This document shows, in pieces, positions 52,492 through 60,943 of a stretch of DNA of 64,000 nt. The stretch spans positions 1 to 64,000 of the forward strand of contig CALDGQ010000023.1 in NCBI GenBank assembly GCA_937941765.1, given 5' to 3'. Under the pieces are notes generated by a model, which worked only from the letters and a program-made list of their open reading frames with translations, was not told where the DNA came from and did no database searches. This DNA is from an uncultured Saprospiraceae bacterium (GTDB lineage Bacteria; Bacteroidota; Bacteroidia; Chitinophagales; Saprospiraceae). Numbering within the stretch: the first letter of the stretch is position 1; every line of letters starts with the position of its first letter. The position numbers and the translations under genes are program-made.

Positions 52492-55485
52492 TTACTCCGC
52501 ATTTATTAATGCTTTTAGATCTGCGATTACTTCGGAATAAAAAATCTTTGGGACGTCTTTTAATTTAATTTTATCTTGCCAATTTTCTCCTGTAAAATAA
52601 ATTTCGTGTAACGTTGCTTTTGTTTGACCTCCTTGATACCAAGCTGTTGGCCCTTCTATGCTTGGACGAACTTGAATTTTTGGGTTGTGACAAACTTTAT
52701 AAAAATTTAATGTACCGCCATCAGCAGTTTCTTTATGCCAGCCTTTTCTTGATAAAAAGCTGACCACATAATCTGCTCCTTTCGGAATATCTGTATTCAA
52801 AAATACTTTTGTGAAAGATGAATCTTTTTCTTCTTCCAGCACTTCAGTTACAACTCTATCAAGGATTGGGAATTCAAAATCGAAATCCATATCGTACATT
52901 TTCTTTTTCCATTGCTCTAATTCAATAGCTGTCAAGTGAAGTGGGTGTAGAATTTTAATGGCATCTCCATTTTCCAACTCTACTTCTTCATCACTAAAAT
53001 TATATAGCTCGATATCTTCATCACAATAAAATGCATCCACTAATTTATCATCTTTAAATAATCCCCATAACAATTTCTGCACATAAATCAACATGATCGG
53101 ACTATTGCGATAATATTGATTCCATTCATCTACTGTCCATGATCTTTCCGTAACGAGATATTGCTCCAAGCGACCGGCCTGTGCTTTTACGACTACTCTT
53201 ATTTCTTTGTCAATCGCTTTTAATTCAGCCACTATTTCTTTGGGAGTCTCTTTGGGAATTGATTTTCTTAACTTATTATCTTGATTGAAATAATGTAATT
53301 TATTGTCTTTGGAAACGAAAGCACGATAAGTATCATCACCTACTTCAAAAGTTTTATATAAATCTTCAAATCCGAAATCTGGAATAATCCGATCAGCTAA
53401 TTGATCCGCAGTAATATTGAATTCTATAGCCACCGCATTTAAAGCTTCTCTAGCAGCAACACCAATTTTTGGTCTTTTAGAAGCGTATTTTCTGGACAGC
53501 ATTTCTACAATTCGCAAAGCTTTATTAGAGCCAACCATCGCGATTGCGCCTACTAAATATTCTGCCAATCGCCATCGTTTGTTGGTGATACAGCTTCTGA
53601 ATAGCGTATTTAATTTAGGTAATGCAGCATCTCCACCTATCAAACCTGCTACGGTCATATAGTATTTAAATTTGTTGGCTGCATTACTATCTTGAAATGC
53701 CTTTAACAATGCGTTTGCAAAATTGGCTGTTTTGGTTTTGTCCAATTGCGCATACATTTGTTTCGCTTCGATATCTGAGTTGAGTCCTTTTGCTCTTTTG
53801 GATCGGTAGAATAAAAAACGAACTTGTGTTGATGTCAAGGCCTGTCCATTTTCTTTCCAATATAGTTTGGGTAATTCTTCTTCTTCAATCCATTTTTCTC
53901 CCCATCTTGATAATTTTTTCCGTTTATCTGCTTTTTCAATCATCTCGATGACCTCTTCGTATGTATATGGTTGGGTAAATTTTAGGTCATGTAGTGATTC
54001 TAACAATATATCTCTGGTATCGTCATTTTTTTCTTTGTCTAAAAATTCTAATAAATAGTTTTTTATTTTTTTATCTTCCGAATGAGCCAAAATCATTGCA
54101 CCAACAATACGTTGGTCTATTTTTTTACCTTTCGTCAATTCTAATGCTTGTGGTGTGATTTTGTCAACATATTTTATCAAGAAATCGGCCGCTTCTTTTT
54201 TTGTTTTTTTAGTACTTTTATTTACTGCGAAATCGATAATTTGATCTAAATGAGAAGAGACATCAAACGGCTTTAGTAAATCGAATAATTTTTTGTGATA
54301 GTCCTGAATATTATAATCCGTAAATTTGGGTTGTTTTTCCATCGCAGCCAATAAATACGGAACTGCATCTTCTTTGAAGGTATTTGACAAGAATTGCACG
54401 TATCGATTATTTAGCATTTGTGCATGCTCGATAAAGTTCATAATTTTAGATTTTCCATCTTCTATATCTCTGCTCAATAAATATCTAGAATAAGTTATTG
54501 GATCATGTCCATCCCTACTGTTATAATATTTTGACGGAGTTGTTTGTATAAAAAAATCAAATCCTTTTTCTCCAAGCGCTGTAACTTGGTCGTGAAATTT
54601 TCCTTTTGCAAATTGATTGAGTATATAATAAAATCTAAATTTTTGGCCAGCTGTGATTGCATTCTTTTCAATGGTCTCCAAGATCAACTTTTCTTGTTCG
54701 TCCACAACCAGATGAATCAATGTTATCAAACTAGAACTATTGAATTCTCTTAAATTTTGATAATTTTTTTGGTACAAATATCGGTCAAAATCATTTCGAA
54801 TCGTATCCTTTGAATGATGAATCAAAAAACGTAAGATATTTTCGGTTGAGGTTAATCTATTATGTGACAAAGGTAATTCATGTAATAAATTCATCAATGA
54901 ATCATCTGGCAATTTATTGACTAAATATTCTCCAAAACTAGTTAATTCTTTTTTTGCTCCGACACCTTTTTGTTGTAATTCGGTTGAATACAATGGCGAA
55001 TCATATTTATACAAAACTGCGCGATTAGAAACCAGAACTCTACCGATTATCTCTCTTTCCTTATAACCTATTGTAAGAAGATACTTGATAAAGTCATCAC
55101 ATCTTCCATTCACTATCCTTGAATTAATGTACTGCCAGCCCATATAAAATCGACCTGTCATATCATTCAATTGTGCTTTTAACATTCCTTGCACGAGTGG
55201 ATCCTTTTCATTCCACATCTCAGCTTCATTGCTTTCATCTTGTGTTTTTGGAAACCTATACAATATTTGAGTAATGAAATTTTTGGAAGTTCGAAAAAGG
55301 CCATAATTTTGAAGTTTCAAGAAAAGATCTTCATCAACCGGAATTTCTTCGCATGCCATTTTTGATATTTTCTGAATCAATTCGCAATCAATAACATGAT
55401 TCTCCCGATTGTATCGAACCGCATTGTCTAAAAATGTTGTTTCCGTCTTTTTTATGAAATCTATTTTTTCTTGATTGATTGGCAT
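52492..55485 (-). CDS. DUF4132-family HEAT-like repeat protein
   Basis: This 997-residue protein is almost entirely helical, with HEAT-like repeats through the centre (ALPKLNTLFRSCITNKRWRLAEYLVGAI, KASKRPKIGVAAREALNAVAIEF). The C-terminal part (about 730-997) contains WGLFKDDKLVDAFYCDEDIELYNFSD and ILHPLHLTAIELEQW, which match the DUF4132 domain, often fused to a WGR domain in other bacteria. It has no signal peptide or catalytic motif that I recognise. Proteins like this may act as scaffolds or substrate receptors. It lies between the MoxR and DUF5682 genes. Confidence 0.8.
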   Translation of the reverse strand: MPINQEKIDFIKKTETTFLDNAVRYNRENHVIDCELIQKISKMACEEIPVDEDLFLKLQNYGLFRTSKNFITQILYRFPKTQDESNEAEMWNEKDPLVQGMLKAQLNDMTGRFYMGWQYINSRIVNGRCDDFIKYLLTIGYKEREIIGRVLVSNRAVLYKYDSPLYSTELQQKGVGAKKELTSFGEYLVNKLPDDSLMNLLHELPLSHNRLTSTENILRFLIHHSKDTIRNDFDRYLYQKNYQNLREFNSSSLITLIHLVVDEQEKLILETIEKNAITAGQKFRFYYILNQFAKGKFHDQVTALGEKGFDFFIQTTPSKYYNSRDGHDPITYSRYLLSRDIEDGKSKIMNFIEHAQMLNNRYVQFLSNTFKEDAVPYLLAAMEKQPKFTDYNIQDYHKKLFDLLKPFDVSSHLDQIIDFAVNKSTKKTKKEAADFLIKYVDKITPQALELTKGKKIDQRIVGAMILAHSEDKKIKNYLLEFLDKEKNDDTRDILLESLHDLKFTQPYTYEEVIEMIEKADKRKKLSRWGEKWIEEEELPKLYWKENGQALTSTQVRFLFYRSKRAKGLNSDIEAKQMYAQLDKTKTANFANALLKAFQDSNAANKFKYYMTVAGLIGGDAALPKLNTLFRSCITNKRWRLAEYLVGAIAMVGSNKALRIVEMLSRKYASKRPKIGVAAREALNAVAIEFNITADQLADRIIPDFGFEDLYKTFEVGDDTYRAFVSKDNKLHYFNQDNKLRKSIPKETPKEIVAELKAIDKEIRVVVKAQAGRLEQYLVTERSWTVDEWNQYYRNSPIMLIYVQKLLWGLFKDDKLVDAFYCDEDIELYNFSDEEVELENGDAIKILHPLHLTAIELEQWKKKMYDMDFDFEFPILDRVVTEVLEEEKDSSFTKVFLNTDIPKGADYVVSFLSRKGWHKETADGGTLNFYKVCHNPKIQVRPSIEGPTAWYQGGQTKATLHEIYFTGENWQDKIKLKDVPKIFYSEVIADLKALINAE

Positions 55486-55513
55486 GTTGATTTATTTAAA
55501 ACTTTGAGTTAAA

Positions 55514-55608
55514 TCCCTTCGAGGGCTAATTCTCGTAGATTTTGTATTTCTCGATATATTAATATTGCGTTTAAGGTCTTACTTTTTCTATAAAAGCCCT
55601 CAAAGGGA
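55514..55608. other. Inverted repeat between MoxR and DUF4132 genes
   Basis: TCCCTTCGAGGGCT (55514-55527) is matched by AGCCCTCAAAGGGA (55595-55608) with one mismatch. The left arm is itself palindromic (CCCTTCGAGGG). The region is the only gap over 100 bases in the operon (55486-55621) and may contain an internal promoter or a processing site. Confidence 0.5.
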
Positions 55609-55621
55609 AACAAAAAACATA

Positions 55622-56701
55622 TTACACCCGTACCTCCTTACATGCCCGATAAATATCTTTCCAACCTTGCCTAGGCTTCACCACCGTCTCCAAATAATCA
55701 TCCCAAACTACCTTATCTTGAATCGGGTCTTTGACAACTGCACCAACCAATCCCGAGGCAATATCTTGTGACGATAATTTCCCATCACCAAAATGAGCAG
55801 CCAATGCGAGTCCATTGTTAACAACTGCAATTGCTTCAGCAGAACTCATGGTGCTTGACGGAGATTTTACCTTGGTTTTTCCATCTTCTGTAATACCTGA
55901 TCTTAACTCTCTAAAGATAGTTACGATTCTTTGTATTTCTTTTAAGGTTGGCAATTCTGCAGGAAGATCGATATTAGAGACCATTTTTTCGACTCGTGTT
56001 TTAACGATATTGACTTCTTCCGCTGCCGTTTTGGGAGTTGGCAAAATGACTGTATTGAATCGGCGTTTTAGTGCGGACGATAATTCATTGACCCCTTTGT
56101 CTTTGTTGTTGGCGGTTGCTATCACATTGAACCCACGTTGTGCTTGCACTTCTAGACTTAATTCTGGAATGGGTAATAATTTTTCGGATAAGATGGTGAT
56201 TAAGTTGTCTTGAACATCAGCAGAAATTCTTGTCAATTCTTCCACTCTTGCCACTTTTCCCTCTTTCATTGCATGCATTAGTGGCGTTGAAACCAATGCT
56301 GCTTCTGTCGGGCCTTCTGATAATAATTTGGCATAATTCCATCCATATCGAATGGCTTCTTCGCTGGTTCCAGCAGTTCCTTGGATTAACAAAGTTGAGT
56401 TGCCAGTTACTGCAGCCGCTAAATGTTCAGACACCCAAGATTTCCCAGTACCTGGAATTCCATATAATAACAATGCTCTGTCGGTCGTCAAAGTGGCAAC
56501 AGCAATTTCCATTAAACGGCGATCTCCGATATATTTTGGGGTTATTTCAAAACCATTTTTCAATTTAGTGCCGATCAGATAATCGACTACGGCTTGTGGC
56601 GACATTTCCCAATTAGTTGGTTTATAACCTTTGTCCACCTTTTTTAAGGCTGCTAATTCTTCCTTAAATTCATCTTCAGCATGTTGTCTTAAAATGCTCA
56701 T
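55622..56701 (-). CDS. MoxR-type AAA+ ATPase
   Basis: This 359-residue ATPase has Walker A GIPGTGKS (residues 81-88). A Walker-B-like segment reads GKVARVEELTRISADVQDNLI; the usual Asp-Glu pair appears as Glu-Glu, a substitution worth noting. The sensor 1 strand is FNVIATANNKDKGVNELSSAL and the Arg-finger region KRRFNTVILPTP. MoxR ATPases form hexamers that remodel protein complexes through a vWA partner. The partner here is the protein encoded at 48960-50141. The gene begins 7 bases after the DUF5691 stop. Confidence 0.92.
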   Translation of the reverse strand: MSILRQHAEDEFKEELAALKKVDKGYKPTNWEMSPQAVVDYLIGTKLKNGFEITPKYIGDRRLMEIAVATLTTDRALLLYGIPGTGKSWVSEHLAAAVTGNSTLLIQGTAGTSEEAIRYGWNYAKLLSEGPTEAALVSTPLMHAMKEGKVARVEELTRISADVQDNLITILSEKLLPIPELSLEVQAQRGFNVIATANNKDKGVNELSSALKRRFNTVILPTPKTAAEEVNIVKTRVEKMVSNIDLPAELPTLKEIQRIVTIFRELRSGITEDGKTKVKSPSSTMSSAEAIAVVNNGLALAAHFGDGKLSSQDIASGLVGAVVKDPIQDKVVWDDYLETVVKPRQGWKDIYRACKEVRV

Positions 56702-56708
56702 ATTTTTT

Positions 56709-58331
56709 TTATTTGTAATTTTTTAATAAAGAACGGATTGATGTAGTTTCCACAATACGTCCATAAAAATGTTTTTGCCACCAATTGTATTGCACCAATA
56801 TATTTGCTTCAGATTGATGAATTCGCTTTAACAACGGCAAACTATCTACATTGAAATAAATGGAAGCGGTTGCACCGATTTGATAGTCTAACGTAATTTT
56901 TTGTTCATGTAATTTCTTTGTTATGTTTTTAACCAAAGTGTCCGTAAATTTCTTTGACCACTCTTCTCCTTCTTCCAAATTGCAAGAAGCCAATACATGA
57001 CCTTGGTAAAACAAATCTTTTTTGATGATGTATTTTTCCCAATTTTCAGGTGTCAACAATTTCAATAATTCAACATTATCGTATCTTCCAATTGACTTAA
57101 TCAATAGTAAAATCAATTCTTGATCCTGATGATTATTCGCCATTTCAACTAATGACAACAACAGATTACTCTCTTCTTTTCCTTTAATGACATTTACGAA
57201 TTGTTGATCTTTTAGAAAGAAATCTAACGTTGATTTTCGGTCTAAGTTTAATATCGTTTTCCAATTTTGAAAGGGAATCGATTGAACAAAACAAGAAAAC
57301 CAATACAAAGCATCTGATTTGTATCTGGCAATATCTGGATTGGAATCCTCAAAACCGTAGGCTTCAACCATGACTTGTGGATTCCAGAAATCATCGTGTT
57401 CATTTGGTAGTATAAAAGGTGATTTGTTTTTTGAAAATACTTTAGACAATAACCCTTTTGATTTTTGATTGCCAATATATTTTGCAAATTGACTGATCGT
57501 TTTTTGGTGTAATTCAGAAGATGGAATAGCTAACAAAGTGTCTACTATAATTCGACGACATGCTTTGACCAATTTCTTTTCTTTAGGTTTGAATTGAAAT
57601 TCAGAATGGTATAATTCTTCCAAAAACGGGATATCACTTATATCATTTGTCAGCTTAATTATTTTTAAAAAAGCCATTTTATCTCTAATTGCCTCTTCAT
57701 CCCAAGTAGATTCTAACAATTCAATTGCACTAGCTTTATTTATCTTTCGAAGTGACTCAAAATGTTCTTTTCTAGCTTTTGAATTTCCTTCGGTCCAAAT
57801 TTTTGAGGATGCTACTTGCTCATCCAATGTTTCCATTTTAGGAATTACGTAGGCCTCACTTTGATTCATCACCCATTTTCCTTTATCGCCAATTACTTGA
57901 AGCACTTTTGATTTAATTTTCTTCGAACTTGTTTTTGCGAATTTTAAAATCGGGACAATTTGATTGGCAGAAATGATTTGCGATTTACGAATCACCGTAT
58001 TTAGCCAGCTATTCATCAATCGATCCTTCCCAGCTATTTCAAGATCTATTATTTGCTTAAAAATATCCTCTAATGCATCATCAATAACCGGATTAGACTC
58101 CTCAATTGGAGTAGCAAGTATTTCACCTGTATATTGTTGCGGAACCGATCCTGCTTGCGAATAATAATGTTGTAGACTCAACGCTTCTAACACTTTGTCT
58201 TCGACATTTTCGAAAGATTTACTTTCCAAAATTGAAGCAATTACTTTTGGTACAAGAGCAGTGTCTAAAGGCTTTCGTGAACTTCCCAACAATGCAATTT
58301 CTTTTAAATGTTGATTTGATTTCACAGACAA
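56709..58331 (-). CDS. DUF5691-family protein
   Basis: It encodes about 540 helical, HEAT-like residues. The N-terminal LKEIALLGSSRKPL, with VIGDKGKWVMNQ near residue 150, corresponds to the DUF5691 pattern (a conserved ALLG start and a GxRGxWL-like motif). No ATG is available near the start. Either TTG at 58331 or GTG at 58325 must be used; GTG forms a GTGA overlap with the upstream SWIM stop and is attractive, while TTG gives a 10-base overlap. It is translated directly after the SWIM gene and 7 bases before the MoxR gene. Function unknown. Confidence 0.82.
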   Translation of the reverse strand: MSVKSNQHLKEIALLGSSRKPLDTALVPKVIASILESKSFENVEDKVLEALSLQHYYSQAGSVPQQYTGEILATPIEESNPVIDDALEDIFKQIIDLEIAGKDRLMNSWLNTVIRKSQIISANQIVPILKFAKTSSKKIKSKVLQVIGDKGKWVMNQSEAYVIPKMETLDEQVASSKIWTEGNSKARKEHFESLRKINKASAIELLESTWDEEAIRDKMAFLKIIKLTNDISDIPFLEELYHSEFQFKPKEKKLVKACRRIIVDTLLAIPSSELHQKTISQFAKYIGNQKSKGLLSKVFSKNKSPFILPNEHDDFWNPQVMVEAYGFEDSNPDIARYKSDALYWFSCFVQSIPFQNWKTILNLDRKSTLDFFLKDQQFVNVIKGKEESNLLLSLVEMANNHQDQELILLLIKSIGRYDNVELLKLLTPENWEKYIIKKDLFYQGHVLASCNLEEGEEWSKKFTDTLVKNITKKLHEQKITLDYQIGATASIYFNVDSLPLLKRIHQSEANILVQYNWWQKHFYGRIVETTSIRSLLKNYK

Positions 58332-59671
58332 GTATATTTAGTTGGTTCGAAAATTCCTAACGGGTAAATGCCACTTGCTTGTTCTAAAAAAGCTAAATCA
58401 AATGGTTTATTATTCGACATCAATAACAATGACATAATTTTCTCTTCACTGTAAAACTTACTGATGGTCTTAAAATTCTTGTCTTCATCCACCAATAACC
58501 AATATTTCCCATCACCTACTAGTTGGACATTTTCAATGACAAAAGAGCGATTGCTGGTCCAAGGATTTGCTTTTAAGAAATCGACTTTTTGTACATGTTG
58601 TGTTTGCCAATTTTTATTGAAATTTGGAGGAAAAGGTAGCTCCTTTGTTACTCCGTTTTGCTTTTTTATAATCGCTCGATGAGGTGCATTGTCAGGATAA
58701 AAAGCAAGTGCAGCTGTCAGGATAGAACCATCCATCAAAGTGACATTAGAGACATTTGAGAACTTAGATTCAAAAACGATAATAATGGCGCTTTGGCCTG
58801 ATTCTAAACCATGTAACCAGGTTCGATGTATTGTTAAGTCATCTCCTTCTTCTTTAGTAGAACCCAATACAACCCAATCATCTTTTTGTATTTTTGTTGT
58901 TGGATTAGCCAAAATATCTTTAGCTTTAAAGGTATATCCTAAATGACTTTTGACCGTATTTGCCATTATTTCATTTTCAGGATCCATGTGATGAAAGGAT
59001 TGCAACAATAAATTTAATTTGCTTATAATCTCAATCGCTTCGTCTTGCCAAACAGATTTGTCTTTATAATTCAAGTGATTGAATGCTCTTACCCAGCCAG
59101 CAAGTCCAGGTGCTTTTGCGTCCACCATTTTCTTCGCCATATTTTCAAAATAAGCTGGTGTTTTGGTTGGCAAAGTCAGCAAACCCAATCGAATTAAATC
59201 TTTCAACCAAAGACTCAATTCCATGACACCAGTTAAAACAAAATCCGCACGTTCTCCATCTCTTTTTGCTTTTGAACTTGCTCGTTTTACTTTATCTTCT
59301 GCTGTTAGTTCTTTTTCTTCTTTCTCAATTTTAGTAGCTCGGACTTTTCTTTTATCTAACCACTCAGTTACATATTCTGGTTCTTTTTTTTGCTTGAAAT
59401 TTTCCTTAGTGTGTAATAACAATAATGCTAAACTATGTTTACAAGGAAATTGGCGGGACGGGCAGGTACACTTATAGGCAAGTTCTTGAAGATCGATTTG
59501 AACTTTGTAAGGATTTTTTCCAGAGCCTTTGACATTGCCCCAAATACTTCGATCACTTTTTGCAAAAAAATCCCATTTAGCTGCGTTGGCTAATTTTTTA
59601 CCTGCAATAAATGCATTAGGTTTTGGAGCTAGTTTCTGAATATTTTCTTCGGTATATATCGTATCTCCCAA
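58322..59671 (-). CDS. SWIM zinc-finger protein, first gene of the MoxR-vWA operon
   Basis: This 449-residue protein has a SWIM zinc finger near the start: ELAYKCTCPSRQFPCKHSLALL with Cys68, Cys70, Cys77 and His79, preceded by the family segment GSGKNPYKVQIDLQE. SWIM fingers bind DNA or protein. The rest is helical, then ends in strands (PLGIFEPTKYTCL), and its middle contains a charged Lys/Glu stretch. The start is TTG at 59671, because the upstream frame has no ATG before a stop and the family pattern starts immediately. It opens the operon. Confidence 0.88.
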   Translation of the reverse strand: MGDTIYTEENIQKLAPKPNAFIAGKKLANAAKWDFFAKSDRSIWGNVKGSGKNPYKVQIDLQELAYKCTCPSRQFPCKHSLALLLLHTKENFKQKKEPEYVTEWLDKRKVRATKIEKEEKELTAEDKVKRASSKAKRDGERADFVLTGVMELSLWLKDLIRLGLLTLPTKTPAYFENMAKKMVDAKAPGLAGWVRAFNHLNYKDKSVWQDEAIEIISKLNLLLQSFHHMDPENEIMANTVKSHLGYTFKAKDILANPTTKIQKDDWVVLGSTKEEGDDLTIHRTWLHGLESGQSAIIIVFESKFSNVSNVTLMDGSILTAALAFYPDNAPHRAIIKKQNGVTKELPFPPNFNKNWQTQHVQKVDFLKANPWTSNRSFVIENVQLVGDGKYWLLVDEDKNFKTISKFYSEEKIMSLLLMSNNKPFDLAFLEQASGIYPLGIFEPTKYTCL

Positions 59672-59838
59672 ATTGAATGGATAAGTATGTTTTAATGTAA
59701 ATCTGTTGTAATCTTATTGTTTGCAGTACATAGTAATACCTATTCCCATTTTGGAAATAAGTTCCTTCTATCCGCTATATTACTGAAAGTCTAAATATAT
59801 GAAACTCTTAGGGAGTTGCCAAATTTTTCTAGGTTGAA

Positions 59839-59925
59839 CAGACATCTTACCTGTTTGTTATAATTACAATAAATCAGACAAAATGTCTATCCAACTTTAG
59901 GATAGTCACAGACAGGATGTCTGTG
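59839..59925. repeat. Palindromic repeat with CAGACA words
   Basis: CACAGACA gga TGTCTGTG (59907-59925) is a perfect 8-base palindrome. AGACA aaa TGTCT (59876-59888) and an upstream CAGACATCTTACCTG (59839-59853) repeat the same word. The element lies between the rlmF stop and the SWIM operon start and probably contains or flanks the SWIM promoter. Confidence 0.65.
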
Positions 59926-59928
59926 CTA

Positions 59929-60825
59929 CTAAAAGTGCCAAGCAACGATTCTTGTAATTTTATTGCCAGTACCCATTGGGATTGTTTTTACTTCTTTTGC
60001 GTTGGCGATTTCTAACTCTTTGTAAATTTTGCCTAAGTTGATTTTTTTGGAAATTAAGGATGTAAACCACTTACACGCATTTCGATACGTTTTACTTTCT
60101 TGAATTAATTTACTTACAAAATTCTTTTCGCCACCTAAGTACCACAGCTCATTGTTTTGACCTCCAAAATTTTTGACAGGTTTTGTAACTTTATTGTTTT
60201 TTAAATTCTTTAATTTTCGCATGGTTGCCTTTTTAGCAGCATCCGCAGAAGTATGGAAAGGAGGATTGCAAATGGTAAGATCGAATTGCTCGTCTTCTTT
60301 GATAATTCCATTAAAAAAGTGGGTTCTGTTTTTTTGATGCCTAATCTCAATCTTATCTTTCAAAGAAGAATTTGAATTAACAATTTTGGTAGCAAATTCG
60401 ATCGCAATGGGATCAATATCTGAGCCTACAAATTGCCACCCGTATTCCTTTGTGCCTATGATTGGATAAATACAATTGGAACCAACTCCTATGTCTAGAC
60501 ATTTTATAGCAACATTAGGTTTAGTTTCCCCTAACATATCAGCTACATAATGTAAGTAATCAGCACGGCCTGGAATAGGTGGACATAAATAGTTCGGAGG
60601 AATTTCCCAATTTTCAATGCCGTAATGTAATTTTAGTAATGCCTTATTCAACATTTTTACTGCTGCTGGATCGAAAAAATTAATGGATTTATCTTTGTAA
60701 TCATTAATTATTACAAATGAAGCCAACTCAGTTGTACTTTCAATTAATCTTTGAAAATCATATCGTTCGCGATGTTTGTTACGCTTATGAAGTTTGGACT
60801 TAACTTTTGCAGGTTGTTTTCTCAT
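59929..60825 (-). CDS. rlmF: 23S rRNA (adenine-1618-N6)-methyltransferase
   Basis: This 298-residue SAM-dependent methyltransferase has the N-terminal family motif KSKLHKRNKHRERYDF, the glycine-rich SAM loop CLDIGVGSNCIYPIIG, the acidic GSDIDPIAIEFATKI, and the catalytic NPPF (FDLTICNPPFHTSADAA). It methylates adenine 1618 of 23S rRNA by homology to E. coli RlmF. It is monocistronic by layout: its own promoter region upstream, and a different transcription unit after it. Confidence 0.93.
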   Translation of the reverse strand: MRKQPAKVKSKLHKRNKHRERYDFQRLIESTTELASFVIINDYKDKSINFFDPAAVKMLNKALLKLHYGIENWEIPPNYLCPPIPGRADYLHYVADMLGETKPNVAIKCLDIGVGSNCIYPIIGTKEYGWQFVGSDIDPIAIEFATKIVNSNSSLKDKIEIRHQKNRTHFFNGIIKEDEQFDLTICNPPFHTSADAAKKATMRKLKNLKNNKVTKPVKNFGGQNNELWYLGGEKNFVSKLIQESKTYRNACKWFTSLISKKINLGKIYKELEIANAKEVKTIPMGTGNKITRIVAWHF

Positions 60826-60885
60826 TTGAATGCAAAGTAAGCATAATAGAGATTGTACAAACGATTCTCTACCATTATTTTACAA

Positions 60886-60920
60886 CAAAAGCCATCCTTA
60901 AGTTGTAAGAATGGCTTTTG
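60886..60920 (-). terminator. Terminator of the second sigma/anti-sigma operon
   Basis: CAAAAGCCAT (from 60886) pairs with ATGGCTTTTG (to 60920), and CTT with AAG inside, separated by single mismatches. A T-rich tail follows on the minus strand. Confidence 0.75.
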
Positions 60921-60943
60921 AATAAATGAAAGAAAGAGACGAA

